Assembly: GCA_033064195.1 (NCBI GenBank) | Contig: JARBJD010000195.1 | Span: 62,001 to 126,000 of the forward strand | Length of the DNA: 64,000 nt | Origin: Blattamonas nauphoetae | Lineage: Eukaryota > Preaxostyla > Oxymonadida | Direction: 5' to 3' | Shown here: positions 20,301 through 33,192 of the stretch, in pieces | Position numbering within the stretch: the first letter of the stretch is position 1 | Layout: the number at the start of each line of letters is the position of its first letter | Notes under the pieces: generated by a model | What the model was told of the DNA's origin: nothing | Database searches by the model: none | The model's input: the letters and a program-made list of their open reading frames with translations, nothing else | Position numbers and translations under genes: made by a program

Positions 20301-23300
20301 GGAACAAGCGCTTTGGAGCTTTACGATCGTTCCGGTGCGACACTCTCGCCGTCTGTCCTCACAATCAAAGGCCCCGATAGCGGACAAAGTCAAAATTGTC
20401 TTACGAAATCATTCTTTACAGAGGAAATCACGGAAGGAGAGTGGGAGCTGAAAATCAAGGGAACGGAGGATCTCTTCGACCATATCTGTCTGTAACGATT
20501 CTTTCCTCTTTTTCTCTTCCTCTCCACCTTCTGTTTCCACTCTCTCTTCCCATTGCTCATTTTCTTTCCTTCATGTCCGTTCTCTTTCAATCTTCTTGCG
20601 ATTCATCACCATTCTCCTCTTTCTTCCCTCCACTCTGTCTCTCTCTTCCTCTTTTTCGCTTCTCAACCCTCTTCATCCCTTCCATCACCATTCTCCTCTT
20701 TCTTCCCTCCACTCTGTCTCTCTCTTCCTCTTTTTCGCTTCTCAACCCTCTTCATCCCTTCCATCACCATTCTCCTCTTTCTTCCCTCCACTCTGTCTCT
20801 CTCTTCCTCTTTTTCGCTTCTCAACCCTCTTCATCCCTTCCATCACCATTCTCCTCTTTCTTCCCTCCACTCTGTCTCTCTCTTCCTCTTTTTCGCTTCT
20901 CAACCCTCTTCATCCCTTCCATCACCATTCTCCTCTTTCTTCCCTCCACTCTGTCTCTCTCTTCCTCTTTTTCGCTTCTCAACCCTCTTCATCCCTTCCA
21001 TCACCATTCTCCTCTTTCTTCCCTCCACTCTGTCTCTCTCTTCCTCTTTTTCGCTTCTCAACCCTCTTCATCCCTTCCATCACCATTCTCCTCTTTCTTC
21101 CCTCACTCTGTCTCTCTCTTCCTCTTTTCGCTTCTCAACCCTCTTCATCCCTTCCATCACCATTCTCCTCTTTCTTCCCTCCACTCTGTCTCTCTCTTCC
21201 TCTTTTTCGCTTCTCAACCCTCTTCATCCCTTCCATCACCATTCTCCTCTTTCTTCCCTCCACTCTGTCTCTCTCTTCCTCTTTTCGCTTCTCAACCCTC
21301 TTCATCCCTTCCATCACCATTCTCCTCTTTCTTCCCTCCACTCTGTCTCTCTCTTCCTCTTTTCGCTTCTCAACCCTCTTCATCCCTTCCATCACCATTC
21401 TCCTCTTTCTTCCCTCCACTCTGTCTCTCTCTTCCTCTTTTCGCTTCTCAACCCTCTTCATCCCTTCCATCACCATTCTCCTCTTTCTTCCCTCCACTCT
21501 GTCTCTCTCTTCCTCTTTTCGCTTCTCAACCCTCTTCATCCCTTCCATCACCATTCTCCTCTTTCTTCCCTCCACTCTGTCTCTCTCTTCCTCTTTTCGC
21601 TTCTCAACCCTCTTCATCCCTTCCATCACCATTCTCCTCTTTCTTCCCTCCACTCTGTCTCTCTCTTCCTCTTTTTCGCTTCTCAACCCTCTTCATCCCT
21701 TCCATCACCATTCTCCTCTTTCTTCCCTCCACTCTGTCTCTCTCTTCCTCTTTTTCGCTTCTCAACCCTCTTCATCCCTTCCATCACCATTCTCCTCTTT
21801 CTTCCCTCCACTCTGTCTCTCTCTTCCTCTTTTTCGCTTCTCAACCCTCTTCATCCCTTCCATCACCATTCTCCTCTTTCTTCCCTCCACTCTGTCTCTC
21901 TCTTCCTCTTTTTCGCTTCTCAACCCTCTTCATCCCTTCCATCACCATTCTCCTCTTTCTTCCCTCCACTCTGTCTCTCTCTTCCTCTTTTCGCTTCTCA
22001 ACCCTCTTCATCCCTTCCATCACCATTCTCCTCTTTCTTCCCTCCACTCTGTCTCTCTCTTCCTCTTTTTCGCTTCTCAACCCTCTTCATCCCTTCCATC
22101 ACCATTCTCCTCTTTCTTCCCTCCACTCTGTCTCTCTCTTCCTCTTTTTCGCTTCTCAACCCTCTTCATCCCTTCCATCACCATTCTCCTCTTTCTTCCC
22201 TCCACTCTGTCTCTCTCTTCCTCTTTTTCGCTTCTCAACCCTCTTCATCCCTTCCATCACCATTCTCCTCTTTCTTCCCTCCACTCTGTCTCTCTCTTCC
22301 TCTTTTTCGCTTCTCAACCCTCTTCATCCCTTCCATCACCATTCTCCTCTTTCTTCCCTCCACTCTGTCTCTCTCTTCCTCTTTTTCGCTTCTCAACCCT
22401 CTTCATCCCTTCCATCACCATTCTCCCTTCTCTCCTCTCAACAGTGCTTGGCTATCTCTCCAGCCCGCTCAACAAGGATGCCTTCAACTTTACGTGTGGA
22501 GCTTGGAAGACTGGGATTGGTGGAGGGTTTGTGGTGGATGCAGGGCAGATGTGGAAATCAGGGAAAGAATACAAGCCAGTAGGGACGAACAAGGCATGCG
22601 TGCGAGTTGGGCAGACAGCAGCAATTCGAGTGAACATGGAGAAGAGAGAAGCAAAACTGTTTGTGGACGACGAGGAACAGCCTGGTGTCTTCCCTGACGT
22701 CCCAATCCAAATTCGCCTCGCTCTCTCTCATTCCGACATCACATCGGAGTTCAAAATCGAAGTGATTCATCTGAAACGATTGGATGCTGGGATTGCTCGT
22801 CAGCCGCCTCGAAAACTGGAAAACACAGCCAATTTGTGGCCTGGAACGAACTCACTCGTGCAGTTCAATGAGGAAGAGATCAGATTGACACCAAAACAGG
22901 TCGTCCAGACACAATGTCCAAAAGGATTGTTGCGTCTGGCTCACACGTTTGAAATCGACGAAGGAGAATGGGAGCTGAAGATCCGAGTGAACCACAGCAG
23001 CCTCGAAAGAACATGTCTGACCCTCAACTTTCACACTTGTTGTTTCTTCTGCTTCTCTACTCTCCCCATCCTCATTTCTTCATCTCCTCTCCTCTCCTCA
23101 TCCTCATTTTTTCTTCTCATCTCCTCTCCAGGGCTTGGCTATTCCTACACTCCACTCCCTGGCCAAGCGGCACAGAACACAAACTCCAGACCCAGCGATT
23201 TCTTATGTTTCTTCTTTCTTCCCGAAGGGTTTCAGCGCATGTCCAGAACGACAACGTTGGACTGGAGGAACAAAAAATGTCTAAATATCGGTCAGACGGC

Positions 23301-26300
23301 AGCGATCCGAGTGAACATGGAGAAGAGAACGGCCACACTGTATGTGGACGACGAGGAACAGCCCCATCCTATCTTCCCGTTGCCTGATGTTGTGCGCCTC
23401 ATGATTGGGACTGGCTTTACCGCTGCTCAGAAATCGTTTGAAGTGATGTATCTGAAGAAGCTGCGCTTCACACCCAAACACACCCTCCCTCCAAACACTC
23501 CCACGTGTCTCTACGGAACAAGCAGCCTCCAAACACTCCCTCCTCCATTCACACCATTCACATCGTCCATCCTCCTCTCGACTGTTCCTGGCACAGGTGA
23601 ACAATCATCGACAGAAACAATCTCCCTCCAGGGACTCTCCACAGCGTACACACAAGCAATCACTGAAGGAGAATGGGAGTTGAAGATTCGACACGTCGGA
23701 CCCACGCCGGGAGCGAGTGGTATTTTTTGTTTTTTGCATCTTGTCACCTTTCATCGTCGTCTTTGATCTTGTTTCACGATCTGTTTTGTTAACACATCTC
23801 CTCTCCTCTCTCCTCCCAGCCCTCGGCTTCCATCACCATCCACTCCCTTTCACCCCCTCCCCGTCCACATCACCGCCCACAGAAACAGGCACTCACTTTG
23901 ATTTCAATCTGGTCAACGGAATGCTGATGACAGACCGACAGTCAACCCCAAATTCGCCGAAGGGCAATGGCAAATGTGGCAAGACCGGTCAAACAGCGGC
24001 GATTCGTGTGAACATGACACTTCGAACCGCCACACTGTTTGTGGATGACGAGAAACAGCCCAACATCTTCTCTGATCTTCCTGACTGTGTGTATCTCGGA
24101 ATCACTCATCCACATCGGATGGTGAAAGAGGATCAGCATTACATCGAAGTGATCTGGTTGAAGCGAGTGGATGACGCAGCGATCGCAGCCTCCGTCCTCC
24201 CTCCGCAGACAGCTCCTCACACCCGGCAGACCACTCGAATGTCCAAGGAAGAGAAGAAGAGGCGAAGAGAAGAAATACGCATCCTAAAACGAGCCGTAGA
24301 GCTGCAAAGGGAACAAGAGCAGGACGAAAGCGAAGACGAGACCAACCCGTCACCACCACCAGCCTCCATCCCTCCTCCCACTGGTCTCACAATAATACCC
24401 AAATCGACAGCTGATACCACACTGTTTGAAGGAACAAGTGTTTTGAAACGATTCGATCGGACATGTGCAACCACGACACAGTCATTCTTCACTGACCCAA
24501 TCACGGAAGGAGAGTGGGAGCTGAAAATCAAGGGAACGGAGGATCTCTTCGACAATATCTGTCTGTGCCCAATTCGCCCTCATTCTCGCCTTTCCGTTTC
24601 ACTTTCCTTCCTTTAACCACTCTTTCATCCTTTGTCTTCTTCCTTTTCTTCTTCTTCTTCCCTTTCGTCAACTTTCTCTCCTCCCTCCTCGTCAGCTCTT
24701 GGATATCTTTCCGACCCGTTCGTCAACGATGCTTTCGACATGACGTGCAGTACGTACTCGGATGGGAGTGGCGGAGAGTATGAACTGAAGACAGGGCAGA
24801 TGTGGAAGGGAGGTGAGTTCAAGCCAGCAGGGACGAACAAGGCATGCGTGCGAGTTGGGCAGACAGCAGCAATTCGAGTGAACATGGAGAAGAGAGAGGC
24901 AAGACTGTTTGTGGACGATGAGGAACAGCCTGGTGTCTTCCCTGACGTCCCAATCCAAATTCGCCTCGCTCTCTCTCATTCCGACATCACATCGGAGTTC
25001 AAAATCGAAGTGATTCATCTGAAACGATTGGATGCTGGGATTGCTCGTCAGCCGCCTCGAAAACTGGAAAACACTCCCGACATGTGGCCTGGAACGAACT
25101 CCCTCGTGCAGTTCAATGACTCAATCAAATTGACTCCAACCCAACTCATCCAAACAACATCCTCACAACGCGACACACCTGTTGCTCACACATTTGCTAT
25201 TGACGAAGGAGAGTGGGAACTGAAGATCCGAGTGAACCACAGCAGCCTCGAAGGAACATGTCTGATCCTCAACTTTCATTCTCGTTGTTTCTTCTTCATT
25301 CTCGTATTTCCGCATTCTCATCTCTTCATCTCATCTCCTCTCCCCATCCTCATTTCTTCTTCTCATCTCCTCTCCAGTTCTTGGGTATACTTCCACACCT
25401 CTTGCCGACCAAACAACACAGGGGAATGACACACATTCAACACCATTGTATCACGGCTTCATCCTCCCAAGTGGACATCAACGTGTCTTTTCATCCTCCC
25501 AAACATACAAAGCAAATAAGCCCTGTCTTTCTGTCGGACAGACAGCAGCGATCCGTGTGAACATGGAGGAGAGGGAAGCGAGGCTGTTTGTGGACGACGA
25601 AGAACAGCCCCGTCCTAACTTCCCGTTGCCTGATGTTGTTTACCTCGCGATTCTCCCTGGCTTTACCGTTGCTCAGAAATCGCTTGAAGTGATGTGGCTG
25701 AAGAAGCTGCGATCCACACCCAAACACACTCTCCCTCCAAACACTCCCACGTGCCTCTACGGGATAAGCTGCCTCAAAACCTTCCTTTCTACCGTCACAG
25801 TGGCCTTCCGCTACTTCCATGTACAAGACATCCCAACCGAAACCGTTGAACTCCGCCCAGCGTACACACAGGCAATCACTGAAGGAGAATGGGAGTTGAA
25901 GATTCAACGCCATGGACCAACGAAGAGAACAAGTATTTCCGTCTCTCTTTCGCAACTTTGTCGTATTTCGTTATCAAATTTATCTCTTTTCACGATCTAT
26001 TTTCATCGACACATCTCGTTCTCTCCACTCTCCTCCCAGCTCTCGGCTTCCATCACCATCCACTCCCTTCCACATCCTCCACGTCCATCACACAACCCAC
26101 ACAAAAAGGTGATCAATTCGATTTCGACCTGTTCACTGGACATCGCTATAAGAACCGCCAGACAATCCAAGATTCGTCACAGGGTTACCTTAGTGTCCTC
26201 TCCGCATTCCCGAAGAACAATGGTACATGGAGAGACACAGGCCAAACAGCCGCGATTCGTGTGAACATGACGCTTCGGACCGCCACACTGTTTGTGGATG

Positions 26301-29300
26301 ACGAGAAACAGCCAAACATCTTCTCTGATCTTCCCGACCGTGTCTATCTCGGAGTCACTCGTCCTTTCGAGACGTCGAATGAATCCAATCCTCACGTGGA
26401 AGTGTTGTGGCTGAAGCGTCTGGATGATCCGACCAGTCCGATCCCGCGGCCTCTCATGGACGGGATCACGTGTTTGAATACGATCAACCCAGAGTGTGAT
26501 GTTCTTCTGCCAGCCAAGTTTCTTTCGCGTGGATCGAAGACGGCAAAGGGAAGCTGGCGGACGGTGTTCACTGGACCGATCACAGAGGGACAGTGGGAGT
26601 TGGAGATTGAGAAGGAATCGTACACAATCAATGCAACAAGTGTGTTCGTCTATCATCAAAGATCTGTCTTGTCCAGCTTTTGACTTTTTTCAATTCTCTC
26701 TCGTCATCAAGCATTTCTTCTTATTCTTTCTCTTCTTTCCTCTCCCTCTCCTCGTCTCTCTCAGTACTCGGCTTTGTTTCCCACCCTCTCCCACCCAACG
26801 CCACCCAACAATCCTGCGCCGACTGGCCTTCCAAACAAGGCGGTGGATTCCATCTTGAAGAAGGGTCGGTGTGGGAAGGAGGACAGGCCATCCGTCCACA
26901 GCATTCCAACAACACATTTTCCGATTTTGGGTGTCATGCAAAGATCGTCGTTGACATGCAAAACAGGAAAGCATGTCTGTTCGTTGGCGATAAGATTCAA
27001 CCAGCCGAATTTGAGAACATTCCTCAAGCACTCTGTCTAGCGATCTCGCACCGAGTGGAGGAGCGAGACTTCACGACGAAGATTATCCATCTGAAGAGAC
27101 TGCCTGATCCAAGTCAAGCACCTCCAACACAAACAGCTGCACGTCAATCGGAACCCGCTCCGAAATACAGCTCAACACTCTCAAGCTATTCAATGATTCT
27201 AACATCTGCGCCTCGAACGAACAGCTATCTGGATGAACCTTCACAACCCCCAACACCTTCTCCGACTCAAACAGCTGTGCCTCAACCTGGCCTCCCACCA
27301 ATCGTCCTCGAACCGCCTCTCTCCATCCCAGCCACACCATCAGCTCCCCCACCACAGTTCTTCCTCACAGAGCTTCCCCCACATCAACAGGAATCGATTG
27401 AAGGGCCATCGTGTTTGAAGACACTGCCTAAATCGTTCACAGTTGCGAAAGCGATTTTGACAGCTGCCCCGAAAGAGGTGAAGAGTAATGGAGTGGTCAG
27501 GAAGACTGCGTACACTGGACCGATCACGGAAGGAGAGTGGGAGCTCAAGATCAAATCGACAGAGAAGACAGTCCTGAGGAATCTGGGTGTGCATCCCTTG
27601 TTCATCTCATCATTCTCATCCTCCTTCCCTCTCCTCTTCTCTCCTCTCTCCTCCTTCTCCTCATGTTTCTCTCCCTCCCCATTCTCCTTCTCCCCTCAGG
27701 TCTCGGCTTCCTCCGCCACCCCTTCCCTCCCGACGTCCCCAAGCGTCACCTCGGCTTCTTCCACAGAAAACTCGGAGGGGAGTTCCTGCTCGCAAGTGGA
27801 GGTCTGTGCACGGGAAACAAACCTGTCAAGCCAGAAGGGACGAACGGTGTGTGGACGAAGAAGGGGCAGACAGCAGCGATTCGAGTGCACATGGAGAAGA
27901 GAGAAGCTCGACTCTTCATCGACGACGAAGAACAGCCTGGCATCTTCACCGACATCCCAATCCAGGTCGTCCTCGGGATCTCCCTCGACAAGGTCGCCAC
28001 ACCCTTCTCGTTCGAAGTTGTGCATCTGAAGCGATTGAGTCCCGCTGCCCCTCATCCGTTCCTTCGACCCTCACTCACAAATTCGACCGATTACTGGCCT
28101 GGAACGAACTCGCTTGAAACACTCGACACTTCGGTGCACAAAATCACCGCCACACAACTTGTGCAGGTCGCCCAGCTGGAGACATCAACCACATATCGAA
28201 CAGCATTCACCTTTCCGATTACGTACGGTGAGTGGGAGCTGAAGGTCCGAGCCAATCACACCTATCTTTCGAACACGTGTATGTCTTGAATGCCTCTTCC
28301 TCTTCCGACTTGTCTTCATTCTTCTCCTCTCCTCTCGTCCCTCTTCCATCCTCCTCACTTCTCTCCTCTCTTCGCAGATCTCGGCTACCTCCGCTATCCG
28401 CTCCCTCCCAACGCCACCCAAATGCTGTGTGAGGACCACCATGGAGCCATCGGTGGCGACTTCGGCCTGATGTATGGCGGCCAGAAGCGAGACGGTCTCG
28501 TCATCCCGAAACTGACAAATCGACAATGTAACGATGTCGGGCAGACAGCAGCGATTCGGATCGACATGGAGAAGAGGGAGGCGAGGCTGTTTGTGGATGA
28601 CATTGAACAGCCGCATGCTCTCTTCCCGTTGCCCAACGTGTTGTGTCTTGCGATCAGCACGGGGTTCGATCCCGCTGGCCTGTCGCTCGAAGTGATGTGG
28701 CTGAAGAGGCTGCAGTTGACACGCTCCCGCTCCCTCCCTCGAAACACTCCAACCTGCATCCACGGCACAGCCTGCCTTCAAACACTCCCGCCCTCGTTCA
28801 TCCCTACTTCCAATTCTATCCTTTCTGTGATGACACGTGGCACTCAGACTAAGGGACATCAAACAGCATTCACGTATCCGATCTCACAGGGCGAGTGGGA
28901 GTTCAGGATCAAGCCGCTCAGATCTGAGTTTGGAGCTTACGGTTTGCGGACTCAAGTCTTATTTTGATTTTCATTGTTGCATCCCACATCTCCTCCTTCC
29001 CATCCCTCCCTCTCCTCGCCGCATCTCCTCTTTACTCCATTCCTCACTTCCTCTCTCCATCCCTCTCTCTCCTCTTCTCTCCACTCATCTTCTCTCTCCT
29101 CATCTCATCTCCCTTCATCTCTCAGCACTTGGCTTCCTCCGCTACCCTCTCCCCACAAACAGCACCGAGAAGTCTCTCAGCGAGTGGGAGGACGGAATCA
29201 GTGGCGCCTTCGTTCTGAAGACTGGACAGACAATCGTCGCAGGACGTGACACCTGTCCAACTATTCGGAATGACGTGTGGATCAAGCCGAACCAGACAGC

Positions 29301-32300
29301 TGCGATCCGCGTGAACATGGACAGGCGAGAAGCTGTGTTGTTTTACGACAAATTGGAGCAGAACGGGATCATCACCGACATCCCCTCTCCTCTCTGCCTC
29401 GGAGTTACCGTCGACGCGTCGGAACAAATGAAAATGATCGAAATTGTGCACTTCACACAACTCCCTCCGTCTGAGCCAGTCCAACGAGATCGCTCGGCCG
29501 TGTTGTACTTGACAGGGGAAGCGACACTGGCACCCAGTCTTACAAATCAGATCATCACCCAACCAATCAGCGAAGGAGTGTGGGAATGGAGGATCCAGAT
29601 TCCAGAAGAACACAGAGAAACAGCAAGTTTGACAATTCAATCAGTCATCTCACACTCTTCTCTCTCTTCTCTTCTTCTCTCCTCTCCTCTCTTTCGCAGT
29701 TTTCAGCGTTATGGATGGCCCAACATCCCTCTCTGTCGGAGACTTCCATCTCGGAACAGGAGCAATGTTCAGAAGAGGGAAGGTATTCAAACCTGTCGGG
29801 ACAAACGAGAAGTGCAGAAAGCCCAAAATTAGCCCAACGTTGGAATTGATTGGTGGAGAAGCTGCGATCCGAGTGGACATGAAGAAGAGAGAAGCTCGAC
29901 TCTTCATCGACGACGAAGAACAGCCTGGCATCTTCCCGAACATTCCATCCGAAGTCCGTCTTCTCCTCAAGCTCAAAACTCCCTACGAAAACATCTCCAA
30001 GAAAATCGTCCATCTGAAGCGAGTCGACTTGGTCATCGATCGAGCTCCTCAGCCGAGACTGGAGAACACTTCTGACAACTGGCCAGGAACGAACTCCCTC
30101 AAAACTCTCGACACAACGGCGCATGAACTGAAACCAAGGGAACTCATCCAGGTTGTCAGAAGGGACGAGGACCCGAAGTGGCGAACTGCATACACGTTTC
30201 CGATTGAGGAAGGCGAGTGGGAACTCGCGATCTTCACCACCCAAAAGCTGTACCATGACGCTCGTTTGTTTTCCATTTTCTTCCTTCTTCATCTCTCCAC
30301 TTTCGTCCTCTCCTCTCTTCTCTGATCTCATTCCTCATTTTCAGGTCTTTGCTTCGCATCTGCTCCCCTCCAACCCGGTGCTTGCACAGCTTCGTTCAGA
30401 ACAAGCAACGACGGCGACTGCGGCTATTTCGACCTTCCGAACGGCAGCATGTATCGTCAGGGCCAGTTCTTTCCTCTCAATCTGAACTCGAAGTGCATCA
30501 CAATTCGACGAAAAGCAGCGATTCGAGTGGACATGGCGAGGAGAGAGGCCAGACTGTTTTTGGAGGACATCGAACAGCCTGGCGTCTTCACCGACATCCC
30601 CTCTCCTCTCTGCCTCGGAATCTCCACTGCATACCCGATTGAGGAAGAGATCGCTCTGCACGTGTTGGGGTTGAAGAAACTTCCCCCGTCGCCGTCGCCT
30701 CTCTCCTCAAACACTCCCACCTGCCTCAACGGCACAAGTTGTCTGAGCAATTATGATCGGTTAGCAATCTACGTCGATCCAACCACCCTCAGAGTGTCGA
30801 GGAGATCGAGCTCAGAGCCGGAGTTTCGTGCTGACACTGGTTCCCTCTTCGAAGGAGAGTGGGAACTGAAGATCAGAGGAGGACGAGATATGTTCCTGAA
30901 CACCAGTTTGTTCTCTCTTCTTCGTGACATAGTTATCATTCTCATTTTCCCCAAAATCTCCGCATCGCTCTTCTCTTCTTCATCATTCTTCTCTTCTCCT
31001 CTCCCAATCTCTCAGAACTCGCCTACTTCGCTCATCCAAACCTGAAAATCAAGAGTCCAACAGTTGGCGAGAAGCCCAAGTTCTCGGGGTCTTTCTCTCT
31101 CAAAGATTGCATCGATGCCGTTAAGAACGAACGAGACAGAACAGCAGCGATTCGGGTGAACATGGAGAAGAGAGAAGCAAAGCTGTTTGTGGATGATGTG
31201 GAACACTCCCGCACTTTCGAGAACATCCCGCCCATCCTCAACTTGTCCATCATCACCGCTTTTACAGACTTATCGTACAAACTCGAAGTTCTTCATCTGA
31301 AGCGATTGGACGACAATCCCGAGAACTCTCCGCCATCTCTTCCGAACACTCCGAACTGCTGGCCAGGCACCAATTCGATCGAGACGTTCGACAGGGCTGG
31401 CCTTGTGATCTCCCCGACACAGATTGTTCCACGAGTCATCTTGGAATTGAATCCGATCTGTTACACTGCATACACCTTTCCGATTGAGGAAGGAGAGTGG
31501 GAACTGAAGATTCGGACACATCACAAAAGACCGCCACCTGTGGGTGTGTTCTTTTTCTTATCATTTTTATCCCTTCTGCTCAACTCAACTGCCCTTCTTC
31601 GTTCTCCTCTCCTTTCTCAGATCTCGGGTTCGTCCGCTATCCTCTTCCTTCAGACGCAACAACCAAATCGTGTCGACCATTCGGGAAAGGGATTGGAGGG
31701 GCCTTTTCGGTGTTGTATGGTTATGGGTGGAGTGGCGAGCAACTCCACAGAGTTGGAACGAACAAGATGTGGGAGGTTCGGAAAGAGAAGAGTGTTGAAC
31801 GAGTTTATCAGACAGCAGCGATTCGAGTGAACATGTCGACGAGAGTGGCCAAACTGTTTGTGAACGACGAGGAACAACGTGGCGTTATCAACGCCATCCC
31901 CGACAAGTTGTGTCTGGCTATCACACCCGGAGTTGCCAGAGAACTGTCCATCATCGAGGTGCTCCATCTGAAACGGTTGGATGCACCGGCCGAGACGCCA
32001 CAGTCGGCACCATCTCCAGATACACAAGCTGTTCACTCAACACCTGTCAGTCAGGAGACACAAGACTCGGCTGCCACGCCCGTCGAATCCTCTGGTCAAC
32101 CAACACCATCGTCTGCCACACCAATCGAATCTTCTGCAACGCCTATCGAGTCATCTGCCACACAAACACCATCGTCTGCCACACCAGTCGAGTCCTCAAG
32201 CCAACCAACACCATCGGCTGCCGCTTCTGACTTGTCAGCCATCCCGTCGACCCAACCCCAGCCAACTTCAGCTCCTGTTTCAACTCTGCCAGCCTCTCGC

Positions 32301-32976
32301 TCCCCTTCGCCTTCTCCACCGACTCCGCAGAACACAGACGACCAACAAGTGGGAACGAGCTGTCTGCAGACAATCGATGCGACTAGTCACCACACAACTC
32401 AGTTCGTCCTCACTGCGAGGGTATCGGCACCCAAAGTGGTTGGATTCCGAACAGCATTCACAGCACCACTCACAAAAGGGGAGTGGGAGCTGAAGATCAG
32501 AGGGACAGCCAGCCTCTTCCCGAACATCTGTTTGCTTTCTCCCTTCTTCTCTCACTTTCTCTTCCTCTCTCTCCTTCTCCTGTCTCACTGTCCATCTGTC
32601 CTCTCTCTGCTCTCCTCTTCCTTCCTTCTTTTCAGTGCTTGGCTTCCTCAAACATCCACTCCGCCCGAACGCCACGCAGAAGTCGTGCGGTTCGTGGGCA
32701 GACGGCAGCGGTGGAGGGTTTGTGCTGAAGACAGGGCAGATGTGGAAGGGAGGCCAGTTCAAGCCAGCAGGGACGAACAAGGCTTGTGTGCGAGTTGGCC
32801 AGACAGCCGCGATCCGAGTGAACATGTCGACGAGAGAGGCGAAACTGTTTGTGGACGACGAGGAACAGCCTGGCGTCTTCACCGACATCCCTTCTCCTCT
32901 CTGCCTCGCCCTCACCACTGCTGTCAAAGGCACCACACCTTTTACAGTGGAGGTGTTGTGGCTGAAACGAATTTGA
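17324..32976 (+). CDS. Gene B: giant protein kinase with seventeen SPRY-like modules
   Basis: Exons: 17324-17360, 17411-17706, 17792-17924, 18015-18310, 18419-18989, 19032-19598, 19717-20487, 22445-23014, 23132-23719, 23820-24560, 24696-25259, 25378-25932, 26040-26639, 26765-27586, 27700-28278, 28378-28941, 29126-29626, 29700-30263, 30345-30905, 31016-31543, 31621-32529, 32636-32976. They total 11658 nt, exactly 3885 residues plus stop, with no internal stop. The kinase (~14-280) has SEGAFG, ALK, HGDLKPEN, DLG and SPE. Each of the sixteen exons from 19032 to 32529 is a multiple of three, opens in phase 1 and carries the end of one SPRY module plus the start of the next (GEWELKI). The module exon at 23820 adds a charged coiled coil (KEEKKRRREE); those at 19717, 26765 and 31621 carry Ser/Thr/Pro-rich linkers. 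I chose the ATG at 17324 because the ancestral start lies beyond the retroelement; two other family members also start at this Met. Ligands of the SPRY array are unknown. Confidence 0.85.
20488..22444 (+). repeat. 1957-nt intron of gene B made of a 79-bp pyrimidine minisatellite
   Basis: The intron lies between the second and third SPRY modules. From ~20605 to ~22425 it holds about 23 near-identical head-to-tail units of 78-79 bp, each containing caaccctcttcatccc and cactctgtctctctcttcc. Units differ mainly by four or five T in one run; one unit lacks two bases. It ends with a normal splice acceptor (ctctcaacag) before the next module. Because the unit length is not a multiple of three and has no stops, all three forward frames stay open for ~2 kb. 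The unit is almost pure C/T on the coding strand. Confidence 0.92.
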
Positions 32977-33192
32977 AGTCTTTGTTAATAATGTAATTAC
33001 TTTACACACTTTTTGTCTAGGCCCTCTTCAGTTTAATCTACTCACTTTGTCTTCACCACACATTATCCGCCCCTTATTTTCGCATATTTTCCATCCTTGA
33101 ATCATCAATTTGGTTGCGAGATCCAATTTGTGATTCGTCTTGTTTGGAGACTTTTCTCATGGTCCGATCAGTTCTGTTTTAACGACAAATTA
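32977..33192. other. Spacer between gene B and pyruvate kinase
   Basis: About 216 bp. Its start (tttttgtctaggc at ~33011) resembles the block after gene A and before genes A and B, so it probably contains the 3' end signals of the SPRY-array gene. The right part must hold the pyruvate kinase promoter; no specific motif is recognised. Confidence 0.4.

Noticed and set aside
21135-21686. Charged Arg/Glu/Lys repeat protein on the minus strand
   Set aside because: It is the complement of the intronic minisatellite and shows perfect short-period repetition with no start context or homologues.
20605-22425. Possible CRISPR array
   Set aside because: Units are contiguous with no unique spacers, pyrimidine-only, and lie in an intron of a eukaryotic gene.
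20596-23766. A 1056-codon open frame rich in Ser, Leu and Phe, and two similar ones of over 700 codons in the other forward frames
   Set aside because: All three frames are open only because a 79-bp C/T-only repeat lacks stops. Paralogous introns occupy the same place, and the coding end of the frame is the next SPRY exon.
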